DNA of 64,000 bases, from positions 186,001 to 250,000 of the forward strand of contig JAHCID010000005.1 of NCBI GenBank assembly GCA_026129405.1, read 5' to 3'. The DNA comes from a bacterium (GTDB lineage Bacteria > Desulfobacterota > Binatia > DP-6). Positions within the stretch are counted from its first letter, which is position 1; the number at the start of each line of letters is the position of its first letter. Positions 8,211-17,410 of this stretch are shown one piece after another. The notes below the pieces were generated by a model that worked only from the letters and a program-made list of their open reading frames with translations, was not told where the DNA came from and did no database searches. The position numbers and the translations under genes were made by a program.

Positions 8211-8582
8211 GTGCGAGCACTGGTCGTGGACGATTCGCAGGCGATGCGCATGATCATCCGTCGCATCCTGCGCGAGCAGGGCTTCGAGACGGTCGAGGCC
8301 GAGCACGGCCGGGCGGCACTGTCGGCGCTGGCCGACGCCGGGCCGGTCGATCTCGCCCTCGTCGACTGGAACATGCCGGAGATGAACGGGCTCGAGTTCG
8401 TCGAGGCGGTCCGCGCCGACGCCCGCTACGGCGGCATGGTCATCATGATGGTGACCACCGAGATCGAGAGCGCGCAGGTGCTACGCGCGCTCGACGCGGG
8501 CGCCAACGAGTACCTGATGAAGCCCTTCACCAAGCCGGCGTTCGTCGAGAAGCTGGCCCTGCTGGGGCTGGCCGCGGCGTGA
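8211..8582 (+). CDS. cheY: CheY-type single-domain response regulator
   Basis: 123 aa, one receiver domain. Asp7/Asp8 lie in VVDDS, phosphoacceptor Asp52 in [10 protein letters not shown], Thr82/Thr83, and Lys104 in YLMKPF. GTG 8211 is preceded by GGGAGG, which overlaps the foot of the small hairpin. It is the likely diffusible output of CheA. The target is unclear because no flagellar motor or pilus motor gene is present in the window. It overlaps the next gene by one base (TGATG). Confidence 0.9.
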   Translation: MRALVVDDSQAMRMIIRRILREQGFETVEAEHGRAALSALADAGPVDLALVDWNMPEMNGLEFVEAVRADARYGGMVIMMVTTEIESAQVLRALDAGANEYLMKPFTKPAFVEKLALLGLAAA

Positions 8583-9130
8583 TGCGCCGGATCCGGGTCC
8601 TCGTCGTCGACGACGCCGTCGTCATCCGCCGTCTGCTCAGCGACACGCTCGCGGGCGATGCGGGGATCGAGGTCGTCGGCGCGGCCGCCAGCGGGCGGAT
8701 CGCGCTCGCGAAGATCCCGCAGGTGGCCCCGGACCTCGTCACGCTCGACGTCGAGATGCCCGAGATGTCCGGGCTCGAGACGCTGGCGGCCATCCGGGCG
8801 AGCCATCCGAAGCTGCCGGTCATCATGTTCTCCACGCTCACCGCCCGCGGGGCGGGGGCGACGCTCGAGGCCCTGGCGCTCGGGGCGGCCGACTACGTCA
8901 CGAAGCCTGCCAACGTCGGCAGCGTGCAGGCGGCGATGCAGGCGGTCCGCGAGCAGCTGATCCCGAAGATCAAGGCGTTCTGCGGCGCCGCGGCGGGCCA
9001 GAGCGGCCGGCGCCGCCGCGGCTGCCGTCCGCCGCGGCGCGACCGCTGGCGCCGGCCGGCGTGGGGCGGCCGGTCGAGCTGCTCGCGATCGGCGTCTCGA
9101 CGGGCGGTCCGAACGCGCTCTCGGCACTGA
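8582..9130 (+). CDS. cheB: CheB receiver half (reading frame shifts near 9000)
   Basis: ATG 8582 overlaps the cheY stop. Residues 1-120 are a CheB-type receiver: Asp10/Asp11, phosphoacceptor Asp56 in [11 protein letters not shown], Lys108 in YVTKPA. After about residue 140 the frame turns into an Arg-rich string. A normal Pro/Ala linker followed by the CheB catalytic domain is found in the +1 neighbouring frame. CheB should be one polypeptide of about 370 aa. The stop at 9130 is probably an artefact of one missing base or a real frameshift around 8990-9010. Confidence 0.85.
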   Translation: MRRIRVLVVDDAVVIRRLLSDTLAGDAGIEVVGAAASGRIALAKIPQVAPDLVTLDVEMPEMSGLETLAAIRASHPKLPVIMFSTLTARGAGATLEALALGAADYVTKPANVGSVQAAMQAVREQLIPKIKAFCGAAAGQSGRRRRGCRPPRRDRWRRPAWGGRSSCSRSASRRAVRTRSRH

Positions 9131-9699
9131 TGCCGGCGTTGCCCGGGACGTTGCCGGTGCCCGTGGTGATCGTCCAGCACATGCCGCCGGTGTTCACCCG
9201 GCTGCTCGCCGAGCGCCTCCAGGCGCGCTGCGCGCTGCGCGTGCGCGAGGCGCAGCAGGGTGAGGCGCTGCGGCCGGGCGAGGTGCTGGTCGCCCCGGGC
9301 GACTGGCATGTGACCGTGATGCGCGCCGGCGGCGAGCTGCGCGTCCGCCTCACCCAGGACGCGCCCGAGAACTCGTGCCGGCCGGCGGTCGACGTCCTCT
9401 TCCGCAGCGCCGCCGCCGCGGTCGGCGCGGGCACGCTCGGCGTCGTCCTCACCGGCATGGGGCACGACGGCCTGCGCGGCGCGCGCGACGTTCGCGACGC
9501 CGGCGGCCAGATCGTCGTGCAGGACCAGGCGACGAGCGTGGTGTGGGGCATGCCGGGTGCGGTGGCCGAGGCCGGCCTCGCGGATCGGATCCTGCCGCTC
9601 GACGAGATCGCGACCGAGCTCATGCGCCGCGTGGCGCGGGGCCGGCCGCTGCCGCCGCGCCCGAGCGCCGGGCCGACGGCGCGCGGGGGGCAGCCATGA
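9061..9699 (+). CDS. cheB: CheB methylesterase half (out of frame with its receiver)
   Basis: Carries the complete CheB catalytic domain: Ser13 in GVSTGGP, His40 in VQHMPP and Asp136 in [11 protein letters not shown] (numbered from GTG 9061), the triad that removes methyl groups or deamidates receptors. In the same frame the sequence upstream to about 9001 reads [20 protein letters not shown], a typical interdomain linker, so the true protein begins at 8582. Translation from GTG 9061 would give an unregulated esterase. The stop overlaps cheR by ATGA. Confidence 0.85.
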   Translation: MGRPVELLAIGVSTGGPNALSALMPALPGTLPVPVVIVQHMPPVFTRLLAERLQARCALRVREAQQGEALRPGEVLVAPGDWHVTVMRAGGELRVRLTQDAPENSCRPAVDVLFRSAAAAVGAGTLGVVLTGMGHDGLRGARDVRDAGGQIVVQDQATSVVWGMPGAVAEAGLADRILPLDEIATELMRRVARGRPLPPRPSAGPTARGGQP

Positions 9700-10520
9700 G
9701 CATCGGCGCCGGCGACTTCGACTACATCCGGCGGCTGGTGCACGCGGGGGCCGCCATCGTCCTCGAGCCGGGCAAGGAGTACCTCGCGGAGTCGCGCCTG
9801 GTGCCGGTCGCGCGAGCCGAGGGCTTCGCCACCATCGCCGAGCTGGTCGCGACCCTCCAGGCGGATCCGCGCTCGGTCCTGCACCGCAAGGTCATCGAGG
9901 CGATGACCACGAACGAAACCACGTTCTTCCGCGACGTGCACCCGTTCGAGGCGCTGCGCCAGCACGTGATCCCCGAGCTGCTCGCGGCGCGCGAGCACAC
10001 CAAGCAGCTCACCATCTGGTGCGGCGCGTCCTCGAGCGGGCAGGAGCCCTACACCATCGCGATGGTGCTGCGGCACCACTTCCCGGCCCTGGCGTCCTGG
10101 AGCGTGCGCATCATCGCCACCGACATCGCGCACTCGATGCTGGCGCGCACCCGCGAGGGGCTCTACAGCCAGCTCGAGGTGAATCGCGGCCTGCCGGCGC
10201 CCATGCTGGTCAAGTGGTTCACGAAGGAAGGGACGCACTGGCGCGTGAAGCCCGAGCTCCGAGCCATGGTCGAGCCGCTCGAGCTGAACCTCGCCGGCAC
10301 CTGGCCGTCGCTGCCGACCTGCGACGTCGTCTTCATGCGCAACGTGCTCATCTACTTCGACGTTCCCACCAAGCAGCGCATCCTGGAGCGGGCGCGCCGG
10401 CACATGCCCGCCGACGGCTGGCTGTTCCTCGGCGGTGCGGAGACGACGCTCAACGTCGACGATCGCTTCGAGCGCGTCGCGCTCGGCCGCGCGACGACCT
10501 ACCGCATCAAACGCGCCTGA
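9696..10520 (+). CDS. cheR: CheR chemoreceptor methyltransferase
   Basis: 274 aa, the normal single-domain CheR length with no TPR extension. Features include the N-terminal helical domain, MTTNETTFFRD, the SAM-binding WCGASSSGQEPYTIAM, IIATDIAHSML and DVVFMRNVLIYFD. It methylates glutamates on the receptor hairpin using SAM, opposing CheB. ATG 9696 overlaps the cheB stop; the much longer upstream frame is a shadow of cheB. Confidence 0.94.
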   Translation: MSIGAGDFDYIRRLVHAGAAIVLEPGKEYLAESRLVPVARAEGFATIAELVATLQADPRSVLHRKVIEAMTTNETTFFRDVHPFEALRQHVIPELLAAREHTKQLTIWCGASSSGQEPYTIAMVLRHHFPALASWSVRIIATDIAHSMLARTREGLYSQLEVNRGLPAPMLVKWFTKEGTHWRVKPELRAMVEPLELNLAGTWPSLPTCDVVFMRNVLIYFDVPTKQRILERARRHMPADGWLFLGGAETTLNVDDRFERVALGRATTYRIKRA

Positions 10521-10538
10521 CACGACGGGAGGCCGCCC

Positions 10539-11015
10539 ATGACGACGGTCCGGGACGAGGACATCTGCGAGATCACGGCCACCGTCTGGTCGGCCGTCAG
10601 CGCGCTCGAGCCGACGCCGTGTCCGGACGTGCGCCTGCCCGAGGCCCGGACCGGCGTGCTCGCCGGCTGCGTGCAGGTGACGGGCGCGTTCACCGGCGCG
10701 GTGGCGCTCTTCTGCTCCGCCGCGCTGGCGCGCCGCGTGGCGGCCGAGATCTTCGACGTCGAGCGGGCGTGCGTGACCCTCGCGCAGACGCAGGACGCCG
10801 TCGGCGAGCTGGTCAACATGACCGGCGGCAACCTGAAGGCGCTGCTGCCGGAGCCGTCGCTCCTGTCGCTGCCGGCAGTGGCGCAGGGGACGGAGCTCGC
10901 CGCGCGCGTTCCCGGCAGCCGCGTCGTGGCGCGCGTCGGCTTCGACTGCGACGGCGAGCCGCTCGTCGTGACGCTGCACGAGAAGGATGCGGCCGGCCGC
11001 CGCGGCTCGCCTTGA
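10539..11015 (+). CDS. cheX: CheX-type chemotaxis phosphatase (second copy)
   Basis: 158 aa with the CheX/CheC signature E-x2-N in GELVNMTGGNLK (Glu90, Asn93), followed by the LPAVAQGTEL strand region of the fold. It is only distantly similar to the CheX at 677, so this is not a recent duplication. It lies 18 bases after cheR and ends the chemotaxis operon. Two divergent CheX proteins in one operon suggest separate dephosphorylation of CheY and of the receiver-STAS protein, which is inference. Confidence 0.82.
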   Translation: MTTVRDEDICEITATVWSAVSALEPTPCPDVRLPEARTGVLAGCVQVTGAFTGAVALFCSAALARRVAAEIFDVERACVTLAQTQDAVGELVNMTGGNLKALLPEPSLLSLPAVAQGTELAARVPGSRVVARVGFDCDGEPLVVTLHEKDAAGRRGSP

Positions 11016-11048
11016 CACCGCCGGCGCAGGGACGGGAAGAGCCGTTCC

Positions 11049-12504
11049 ATGCGCCCCTCGCATCCCATCCGCGCGGCCTTCGCGCTCGTCGTCCTGCTCG
11101 CTTGCGCCGGTGGCGCCGCCGCCGACGACGTGCCGGTGGGCGCAGCGCGCCTTGCGCTGCGCGACGGCCGCCGCGGCGCGGGGGTGCGCCTGCGCTATCG
11201 CCGCGATCGCCGCGCCCTTCGGCGATCCACGCGCCGCCGCGCGGCGCGCGATTCGTCGTCCACGCAGGGCGGCACCCGGGCAGTGCTTCGTCACCGTGGC
11301 GCTCGATCGCGGTGGGGTGACGCCGCCCGGCGACGGCGCGACGCGCGGCTGGCGGTGGCGCGATCCGATGGCCGGCAATGGCGTAAGGACGCGGTCGCGG
11401 TCAGGCGTGCTGGTGGCGGCGCGGGGTCCCCTGTGGCCGTGCGCCCTCGGCGCGGCGCAGCGCCTTCCGGTCACCGTCACGCTGCGGCTCGACGCGACCC
11501 GCTGGTGCGCGGCGTTCGGCGGTACGGTCGCCGCCAACGTCCCGGGGCGGTTCCGCGCCCGCGGCGCCGCCGCACCGCCGGCGTGCCCGGCGTCGGGTCC
11601 CGGCATCGCGTCGCTCAACGTGCTGCACGGGCTCTTCTGTCCCCTCGATACGGCCAACTGCCGCTATGCCGAGCGCATGGCGCTCGTGCGCGACTGGGTG
11701 GCGGCCCGTGGCTGTCCCGACGTCGTCGGGCTCCAGGAGGTGCTCGAGGCGCAGGTGCCGATCCTGACCCAGGGCCTGGCGACGCTGTGCGGGGGGTACG
11801 CGGTCGTCTACACGCCCGCCAACCGCTTCGACGACGCCATGCTGTGGACGCGGGTGCCGGTGGTCGCCGCGCGCGTCGAGCCGCTGCTGCGCGGGTTCCG
11901 CAACGTCCTGATCACACGGCTCGACCATCCCGCCGGCCCGCTCGACGTCCTCGTGACCCATCTCGCGTCCGGCTCCGACGGCGGCGGGGCGGCGTGCGGC
12001 GCAGACTGTCCCGCGGCGTGCGTCGCGGCCGGTGCGGCGACGGTGCGCGATTGTCAGGCGGTCCAGGTCGCGGCGTTCGCGGCCGAGTCCACCGCCGCGG
12101 TCACGCTGGTCGCGGGCGACTTCAACGCACCGCCCGGGAGCTTCGTGCACGCGACCCTCACGGCCCATGGGGCATGGGCGGACAGCCACCTGGCCGCCAG
12201 GCTGGCGGAATGCGATCGCACGACCGGCATCGGCTGTACCAGCGGGCGCGACGACGACGTGCTGGACGACCTCGAATCGCCGGCGCTGAACGAGCGCAGC
12301 CGTATCGACTACGTGGTGCTCGCCGGACCGCCCGGCGGCGCCTGCGCCGTCGAGCCGGCGGGCGATCCGGACGGCGACGGCGTCGCGACGCGCCTGTTCG
12401 CCGACCTGCCGAATCCGTTCGCGCCCGCCTGCGGGCCGGCGCCGGCGCCGATCTGCTGGCCGTCCGATCACGTCGGCGTGCAGGCCGACGTCGTATGCCG
12501 GTGA
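11049..12504 (+). CDS. Secreted endonuclease/exonuclease/phosphatase-family protein, N-terminal part frameshifted
   Basis: From about 11300 to 12504 one frame encodes an intact beta domain (RGWRWRDP to the Cys-Pro at its end) plus a full EEP hydrolase domain: ASLNVLHG, VVGLQEVLE, VAGDFNAPPGS, RSRIDYVVL and WPSDHVGVQ. These supply the metal-binding and catalytic Asn, Glu, Asp and His residues. An excellent signal peptide (ATG 11049, MRPSHPIRAAFALVVLLACAGGAAA) is in a different frame. Fragments between 11165 and 11280 (AIAAPFGDPR, GARFVVHAG) lie in still other frames. The gene as assembled therefore contains several indels between signal peptide and domain 1: a pseudogene or error-rich sequence. 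A second EEP gene is at 52728. Substrate unknown. Confidence 0.7.
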
Positions 12505-12557
12505 GCCGCGGGTGCGCGCGCCTTGCGTGGCGCGGGCGAAGCGCGTAACGGCGCGCC

Positions 12558-14765
12558 GTGGGACGGCGATGGGACGCGCTGCGGCGGCGCCTGCGCACCG
12601 ACGGGGTGCGCGGGACGGTGCAGGTCGTGCGCTGGCGTGTCGCCGAACGGCTGGGCCGCGCCTTGGTCGGCGGCCGGCTCGACGTGCTCGACCAGCGCAT
12701 GGCGGCGAACGACACGCACGTCGCCGTCCACGCCGAGGCGCTCGCGCTGCACGAGGCGCGGCTGCTCGCCCTCGGTCGCGATCTCTTCCAGCAGGGGGCG
12801 GCGCAGGCGGAGCGTGCGGAGGCGCTCGCCGCGGCGATCGCGCGGCACGCCGACGCCCAGGCGGCGACCATCGCCGAGCTGCGGGCCGGCCTGGCAGCGC
12901 TCGCGGCCGGGGCGGACGCGACGCGGACGGACCTCGGGGCGCTGCGGGATACGGTCGCGTTCCTCGAGCGCAGTGCGACCACGCTGCGCGAGCTGGCGCA
13001 CCGCCACGGACGCTCGATCGGCTGGCTCGCGGAGCGCCAGGTCGCGGACGCCCCGCCGCCGGTGCCGGCGGTGGGCCCGCTCGTGTCGATCGTCCTGCCG
13101 GTGTGGAACCGCGCGACCCGCATCGACGACGCGATCGCGAGCGTCGTCGCCCAGACGTGGGCGCAGTGGGAGCTGCTCGTCGTGGACGACGGGAGCACCG
13201 ACGACACCCGCGCGGTGGTGGCGGGATGGGCGGCGCGCGACGCGCGCATCCGTGCCTTCGAGCAGCGCCATGCCGGCCACGCGGTCGCACGCAACCGTGG
13301 GCTCGCGGCCAGCCGCGGCGAGGTGATCGCCTACCTCGACTCCGACAACCGCTGGGCGCCGGGCTACCTCGCCGCCGTGGTGGCCGCGTTCGCGGATGCC
13401 GCCGTGGCCAGCGTCTACTGCGCGCAGCGCGTGCACGATCATGCGTCGGACGACGATTGGATCCGGGCCGAGCCCTACGACGCCGAGGCGCTGCGCGGCG
13501 GCAACTTCATCGACCTGAACGCGTACGCGCACCGGCGGGCGCTGTACGAGCGTCTCGGCGGCTTCGATGCGGGGCTGCGCCGGCTGACCGACTGGGACCT
13601 CGTGCTGCGCTTCGCGCGCGAGAGCCCGCCGCGGCTCTTGCCCGTGATCGGCAGCCGCTACGAGGCGGGGCTGCCGGACCAGGTGTCGGCGACGGAGAGC
13701 TATGCGCAGCACGTCCATCTCGTGCAGCGCAAGCTCGAGGCGCCGCTCGCGCGCCCGCTGCGGGTACTGTGGGCGGTGCGGGGCTGGCCCCAGCTCTCCG
13801 AGGCGTCCGTGCGCGTCGAGATCGACTGCATGCGCCGCTTCGGCGTGGAGGCTGCGGTGTGGCGCGAGCAGCCCGGGGCCGTGTGCTTCATGCACGACGC
13901 CCCGGTCTTCGACGGCGCGTTGCCGGCGGCGCTGCAGGCCTTCGCGCCCCACGTCGTCCACGCCCACGGGCTCCCGTGGGGACTCGCGCAGCGTGCCGCC
14001 GCCGCGGCCGCGGGCGTGCCGCTCACCGTGCGCGGCCACGGGTCCGACTTCGACCCGGCGCTCGTCGACGGGCTGCTCGCGGAGGCGATCGTCGCCGGCG
14101 TCTATCTCGTACCGCATCAGGCGCGCCGCTTCGCCGGCGAGCCGCGTGTGCGGGCGCTGGCGGCGGCGTTCGATCCGACTCGAAACCGCCCCCAGGGCAC
14201 GAAGGATCCGCGCCTCGTGGTGCGCTGCGCGGCGGCGCGGCGCAGCGAGGACCTGCCCGCGTTCCTGCGCATCGCCACGCGCCGGCCGGAGCAGCGATTC
14301 GTCCTCGCCCTGGCGCGCCTGCCCGGCGTGCCCGGCGTGGTGGAGGAGATCGCGGCGCTCGGCCGCAGCCTCGGTGACCCGGTCGCCCTGCGCATCGACT
14401 GCGGCCACGACGAGGTGGCGGCGTTGCTCGCCGAAGCCGGCGTCTATCTGCACACCCACGGGCTCGACGAGCCGTACGGGCAGCCGCAGTCGATCGCCGA
14501 GGCGATGGCGAGCGGCTGCTTCGTGCTGGCGCGGGCGTGCCCCGAGTCGCAGGCCTACGTCGGCGACGCCGGCCGGCTGTGGGCGACCGAGGACCAGGCC
14601 GTGGCGTGCCTCGCCGAGACCGCGAGCTGGGACGAGGCCGGCTGGGCCGCGGCCCGCCTGCGGGCGGTCGACCGGGCCTATGCACGCCACGTCGATCGGC
14701 TGGCGCTGCGCCCGCTGCTCGACGACTGGCTGCGCCTCGCGGACGCGATGGAGCGCGCGGCGTGA
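12558..14765 (+). CDS. Bifunctional GT2-GT4 glycosyltransferase with N-terminal coiled coil
   Basis: 735 aa. Residues 1-165 are mostly helical and Ala/Arg-rich, probably a coiled coil. Residues about 175-390 are a GT-A family 2 transferase (VSIVLPVWNRA, LLVVDDGSTDDT, a DSDN metal site and an RLTDWDLVLR acceptor motif). Residues about 400-725 are a GT-B family 4 transferase (VVHAHGLPWG, HTHGLDEPYGQPQSIAEAMASG, the EPFG-like donor-sugar motif). The product probably adds two successive sugars to a surface glycan. GTG 12558 follows the previous gene by 53 bases, and the stop overlaps the YhhN gene by GTGA. Substrates cannot be deduced. Confidence 0.88.
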   Translation: MGRRWDALRRRLRTDGVRGTVQVVRWRVAERLGRALVGGRLDVLDQRMAANDTHVAVHAEALALHEARLLALGRDLFQQGAAQAERAEALAAAIARHADAQAATIAELRAGLAALAAGADATRTDLGALRDTVAFLERSATTLRELAHRHGRSIGWLAERQVADAPPPVPAVGPLVSIVLPVWNRATRIDDAIASVVAQTWAQWELLVVDDGSTDDTRAVVAGWAARDARIRAFEQRHAGHAVARNRGLAASRGEVIAYLDSDNRWAPGYLAAVVAAFADAAVASVYCAQRVHDHASDDDWIRAEPYDAEALRGGNFIDLNAYAHRRALYERLGGFDAGLRRLTDWDLVLRFARESPPRLLPVIGSRYEAGLPDQVSATESYAQHVHLVQRKLEAPLARPLRVLWAVRGWPQLSEASVRVEIDCMRRFGVEAAVWREQPGAVCFMHDAPVFDGALPAALQAFAPHVVHAHGLPWGLAQRAAAAAAGVPLTVRGHGSDFDPALVDGLLAEAIVAGVYLVPHQARRFAGEPRVRALAAAFDPTRNRPQGTKDPRLVVRCAAARRSEDLPAFLRIATRRPEQRFVLALARLPGVPGVVEEIAALGRSLGDPVALRIDCGHDEVAALLAEAGVYLHTHGLDEPYGQPQSIAEAMASGCFVLARACPESQAYVGDAGRLWATEDQAVACLAETASWDEAGWAAARLRAVDRAYARHVDRLALRPLLDDWLRLADAMERAA

Positions 14766-15409
14766 CGAGCGGCATCGTGGTCGCGGTGGTCGCGCTCGGC
14801 AGCGCGCATCTGGCCGCGTACTACGCGCCGCAGAAAGCGCTCGCCGGCGCGTTGAAGGCGGTGCCGATCCTGCTTCTCGCGTGGACGGTGGCGTCGGCCG
14901 GCGACGTCGTCGCGCCGGGGTACGGCCGCCTGATCGCCCTCGGGCTCGTGGCCTCGGCGATCGGCGACCTCTGCCTCGTCTCCGAGCGCGGCTTCGTCGC
15001 GGGCCTGTCGAGCTTCCTGGTCGCGCACGTCCTCTATCTGCTCGCCTTCCTGCCCGCCGGAGCCGGTCTCGCGTGGCCGGTGGCGGTGGGCCTGGCGCTC
15101 TTCGTGGCGATCTTCCTCGGGCGGCTCCTGACGCACGTCCCGGCGGCGCTGCGCGCACCGGTCGTCGTCTACGTGGCGGTGATCGCGGCGATGGCCTGGG
15201 CCGCGGCGCGCCGCGCCGGCACGCCGGCGACGCCGGAGCCGAGCGCCCTGCTGGCGCTGGCAGGTGCTTTCGCGTTCATGACCTCCGACGCGATCCTGGC
15301 GTGGGACCGCTTCGTGCGCCGGCTGCCGTTCGGGCACGGCTGGGTGATGGTCACGTACTACGGCGCCCAGGTGCTGATCGCGGCGTCGGCGAGCGTCGCG
15401 CCGCGCTGA
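14762..15409 (+). CDS. YhhN/TMEM86 family membrane protein (lysoplasmalogenase-like)
   Basis: 215 aa with seven to eight hydrophobic segments. It has the family-typical acidic positions SAIGDLCLV and MTSDAILAWDRF. Members hydrolyse the vinyl-ether bond of lysoplasmalogens in animals; the bacterial role is mostly unproven. GTG 14762 overlaps the glycosyltransferase stop, so the two are translationally coupled. The upstream extension of the frame lies inside that gene and was discarded. Confidence 0.8.
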   Translation: MTSGIVVAVVALGSAHLAAYYAPQKALAGALKAVPILLLAWTVASAGDVVAPGYGRLIALGLVASAIGDLCLVSERGFVAGLSSFLVAHVLYLLAFLPAGAGLAWPVAVGLALFVAIFLGRLLTHVPAALRAPVVVYVAVIAAMAWAAARRAGTPATPEPSALLALAGAFAFMTSDAILAWDRFVRRLPFGHGWVMVTYYGAQVLIAASASVAPR

Positions 15410-15584
15410 GCTTCGCCTGCCGGCGCGGGGGCTGCGGGGGGAGCCGCCCGTAGGCGGCACCTCGGGCCGCGGTGGCGCGGCCGCCGGGTGGCGACCGCCG
15501 CATGGCCACCGAGGGCACCCGTGCGCTTGGCCATAGGGGAGTCCTCATCGCGCGTAAAGTCGGCTCGAATCGAGGATTTTTCAA

Positions 15585-15612
15585 TTGACGCGGAGCGGCC
15601 CATCCGTATGTT
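15585..15612 (+). promoter_or_regulatory. Sigma-70-type promoter of the Cys-rich secreted protein gene
   Basis: TTGACG (15585-15590), a 16-base spacer, and TATGTT (15607-15612) lie in an AT-richer patch, 28 bases before ATG 15640, with CGGAGG as ribosome binding site in between. It is one of the clearest promoter-like pairs in the window. Confidence 0.6.
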
Positions 15613-15639
15613 GGAACGCGACGTCGGAGGTTTCGTTCG

Positions 15640-16437
15640 ATGAAGATTGTTGCAGTCGTCCCGGGAATCCTGCTCGCGTTGCTCGTCGTGCCCGTGTCCT
15701 CGCAGGCACAGCTCACCAAGGACGAGCTCAAATGTCAGGTGCTCGGGGCCGCGACGCTGGGGCAGTACGTCGGTGTCGTCCAGAGCTGCGTCATCAAATG
15801 CGCCGTCGGCGCGCGCAAGGGCAAGAACCCGGCGAGCGATTGCCTGCCGCCCTATGCCGGCTCCACGGCGCGTTGCATCGATCAGCCGGGCGTCGGCGCC
15901 GAGGACAGGGCGATCGCGAAGTTCGCGCGCGGCTGCGTGAAGGGTTGTCCGCCGTGCTACCAGGGCGGTCAGTGCAACGCGGTCGCCGTCGCCCGCGTCC
16001 TCGACGCGAGCGTGCAGATCGACAGCGTCATCCCGGTGATCTTCTGCGACGACGGCGGCAGCCCCGACGGTCTCTCGAAGCTCGAGGCCAAGTGCCAGGA
16101 CAACGCGCTCAAGCAGGTGGCGAAGTTCGGCAGCAAGAAGCTGAAGTGCTTCTCGAAGTGCGAGAACGACGAGTTCCGCGGCTCGTTGCCGCCGGGCAGC
16201 TGCCTGCCGCCGGCTCCCGCCGACCCGCGCACCGCCACCTGCATCGCCAGCGCCGAGGGGCGCGCGACCGCGGTCATCAACCGCGCCTGCACGCCGCCGA
16301 AGGGCGATGCGCCCGAGTGCTGGGGCAGCAGCGTCGACGGGGCCTTCCTCGTCGCCGGGTTCGAGGCCTGGGTCGACGACCTCGTGCCGCACCAGTTCTG
16401 CGGCGGCGCGTCGCCGAGCGGCGCGTTCCTCGACTGA
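15640..16437 (+). CDS. Exported Cys-rich protein with a two-fold internal repeat
   Basis: 265 aa with a clean signal peptide (about 1-23, cleavage after SSQA). The mature part has many cysteines arranged as two repeats: Cys32-50-54-68-79 and Cys152-170-174-188-201, spaced 18-4-14-11 and 18-4-14-13. Each repeat ends in CLPP...T..CI, so an ancestral disulfide-rich module was duplicated. No enzyme motif or metal-binding CxxC pair typical of heme or ferredoxin is seen, apart from CVKGCPPC near residue 99. It is likely periplasmic or secreted. I know no function. It has its own promoter and flanking gaps, so it is probably monocistronic. Confidence 0.8.
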   Translation: MKIVAVVPGILLALLVVPVSSQAQLTKDELKCQVLGAATLGQYVGVVQSCVIKCAVGARKGKNPASDCLPPYAGSTARCIDQPGVGAEDRAIAKFARGCVKGCPPCYQGGQCNAVAVARVLDASVQIDSVIPVIFCDDGGSPDGLSKLEAKCQDNALKQVAKFGSKKLKCFSKCENDEFRGSLPPGSCLPPAPADPRTATCIASAEGRATAVINRACTPPKGDAPECWGSSVDGAFLVAGFEAWVDDLVPHQFCGGASPSGAFLD

Positions 16438-16524
16438 TCGCCACCGTCTCGCACCGCGGTGTGTGATGGGTGGCGCAGCCCGGCGCGGCCCGACCCGTGC
16501 GCGCCGGGTGCGCGCGGTCACAGC

Positions 16525-16974
16525 TCAGCGCAGGCGCAGCGTGCGGCGGCGCGGGTCGATCGCGTAGTGGAACTGGTTCAGGAAGTTCAGCCCGATGATG
16601 CCGTCGAGCGGGGCGTTGACGGCGTCGTGGACCACCGCCTGCACGCCGTGGGCGCGGCTGCCCCCGACGTCGAGGCTGCGGAGCTCGACGAGGGGGACGG
16701 TCACCGTGCCGTTGGCGGTCTGGAGGTCGAGCGTGGTCTTGCCGGGGCGGAGGCCCAGGCGGCGCGACAGGCTCGACGAGAGCACGCAGTAGCTCGCGCC
16801 GGTGTCGACGAGGAACAGGGCGCGGGTCGTGCCGTTGACGGTCGCGCGCACCATCCAGGCGGTGCCGTCGCCGTCGAGCGGAACCTCCCCGCTGCCGCCC
16901 GCGGACCAGTCCGCGCGCGCCGAGCGCGCGACGAGGGCGACGGCGAGGGTCGCGAGGAGACGTCGTCGGGTCAT
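16525..16974 (-). CDS. Retropepsin-like aspartic protease, exported
   Basis: 149 aa with an N-terminal signal segment (MTRRRLLATLAVALVARSARA). The catalytic motif FLVDTGASYCVLS (Asp-Thr-Gly-Ala) and the later hydrophobic-hydrophobic-Gly motif DGIIGLNFLNQF define the clan AA bacterial aspartyl protease family (TIGR02281-like). These act as homodimers, usually in the periplasm. The ATG overlaps the stop of the response regulator gene (ATGA), so it is the distal gene of the minus-strand operon. Physiological substrate unknown. Confidence 0.82.
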   Translation of the reverse strand: MTRRRLLATLAVALVARSARADWSAGGSGEVPLDGDGTAWMVRATVNGTTRALFLVDTGASYCVLSSSLSRRLGLRPGKTTLDLQTANGTVTVPLVELRSLDVGGSRAHGVQAVVHDAVNAPLDGIIGLNFLNQFHYAIDPRRRTLRLR

Positions 16975-17387
16975 CCCGCTTGCGGGGCGTGGCGGTTCGC
17001 CGCTCGGCCTTCCTCGAGGCAGATGCGGACCTTGCGCATCAGATCCTGTCCGCTGAAGGGCTTCGTGATGTAGTGGTTCGCACCGAGCGCGAGGCCCTTC
17101 TCGATGTCCGCGGGGGTCGACTTGGCGGTGAGGAAGATGACCGGCAGCGTCGCGGTGCGCGGCGTCGCGCGGATGTGCCGCAGCACCTCGTAGCCGTCGA
17201 CGTCGGGCATCATGATGTCGAGGATGACGGCGTCGAAGGGGTCGGTGCCGATCAGCGCGAGCGCTTCACGTCCGCCCGGACACTTCACGGGTTGCATGCC
17301 TTCGATGCGCAGCCGCGTCTCCACCAGCTCCGCGATGAGGGGGTGGTCCTCGACGATCAGGATGCGCGGCTTCGGGCGGGGGTCCAT
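16971..17387 (-). CDS. Single-domain response regulator
   Basis: 138 aa from the ATG at 17387, preceded by a clear GGAGGAA on the minus strand; longer frames upstream are non-conserved. Receiver features: Glu13/Asp14, phosphoacceptor Asp57 in ILDIMMPDVDG, Thr87, Lys109 in YITKPF. A short basic tail follows and no output domain is present. It is the third gene in the order NtrC-type regulator, A24-like protein, response regulator, protease. The cognate kinase is not in the window. Confidence 0.88.
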   Translation of the reverse strand: MDPRPKPRILIVEDHPLIAELVETRLRIEGMQPVKCPGGREALALIGTDPFDAVILDIMMPDVDGYEVLRHIRATPRTATLPVIFLTAKSTPADIEKGLALGANHYITKPFSGQDLMRKVRICLEEGRAANRHAPQAG

Positions 17388-17410
17388 CGACGGGTTCCTC
17401 CGGCCTGCGG

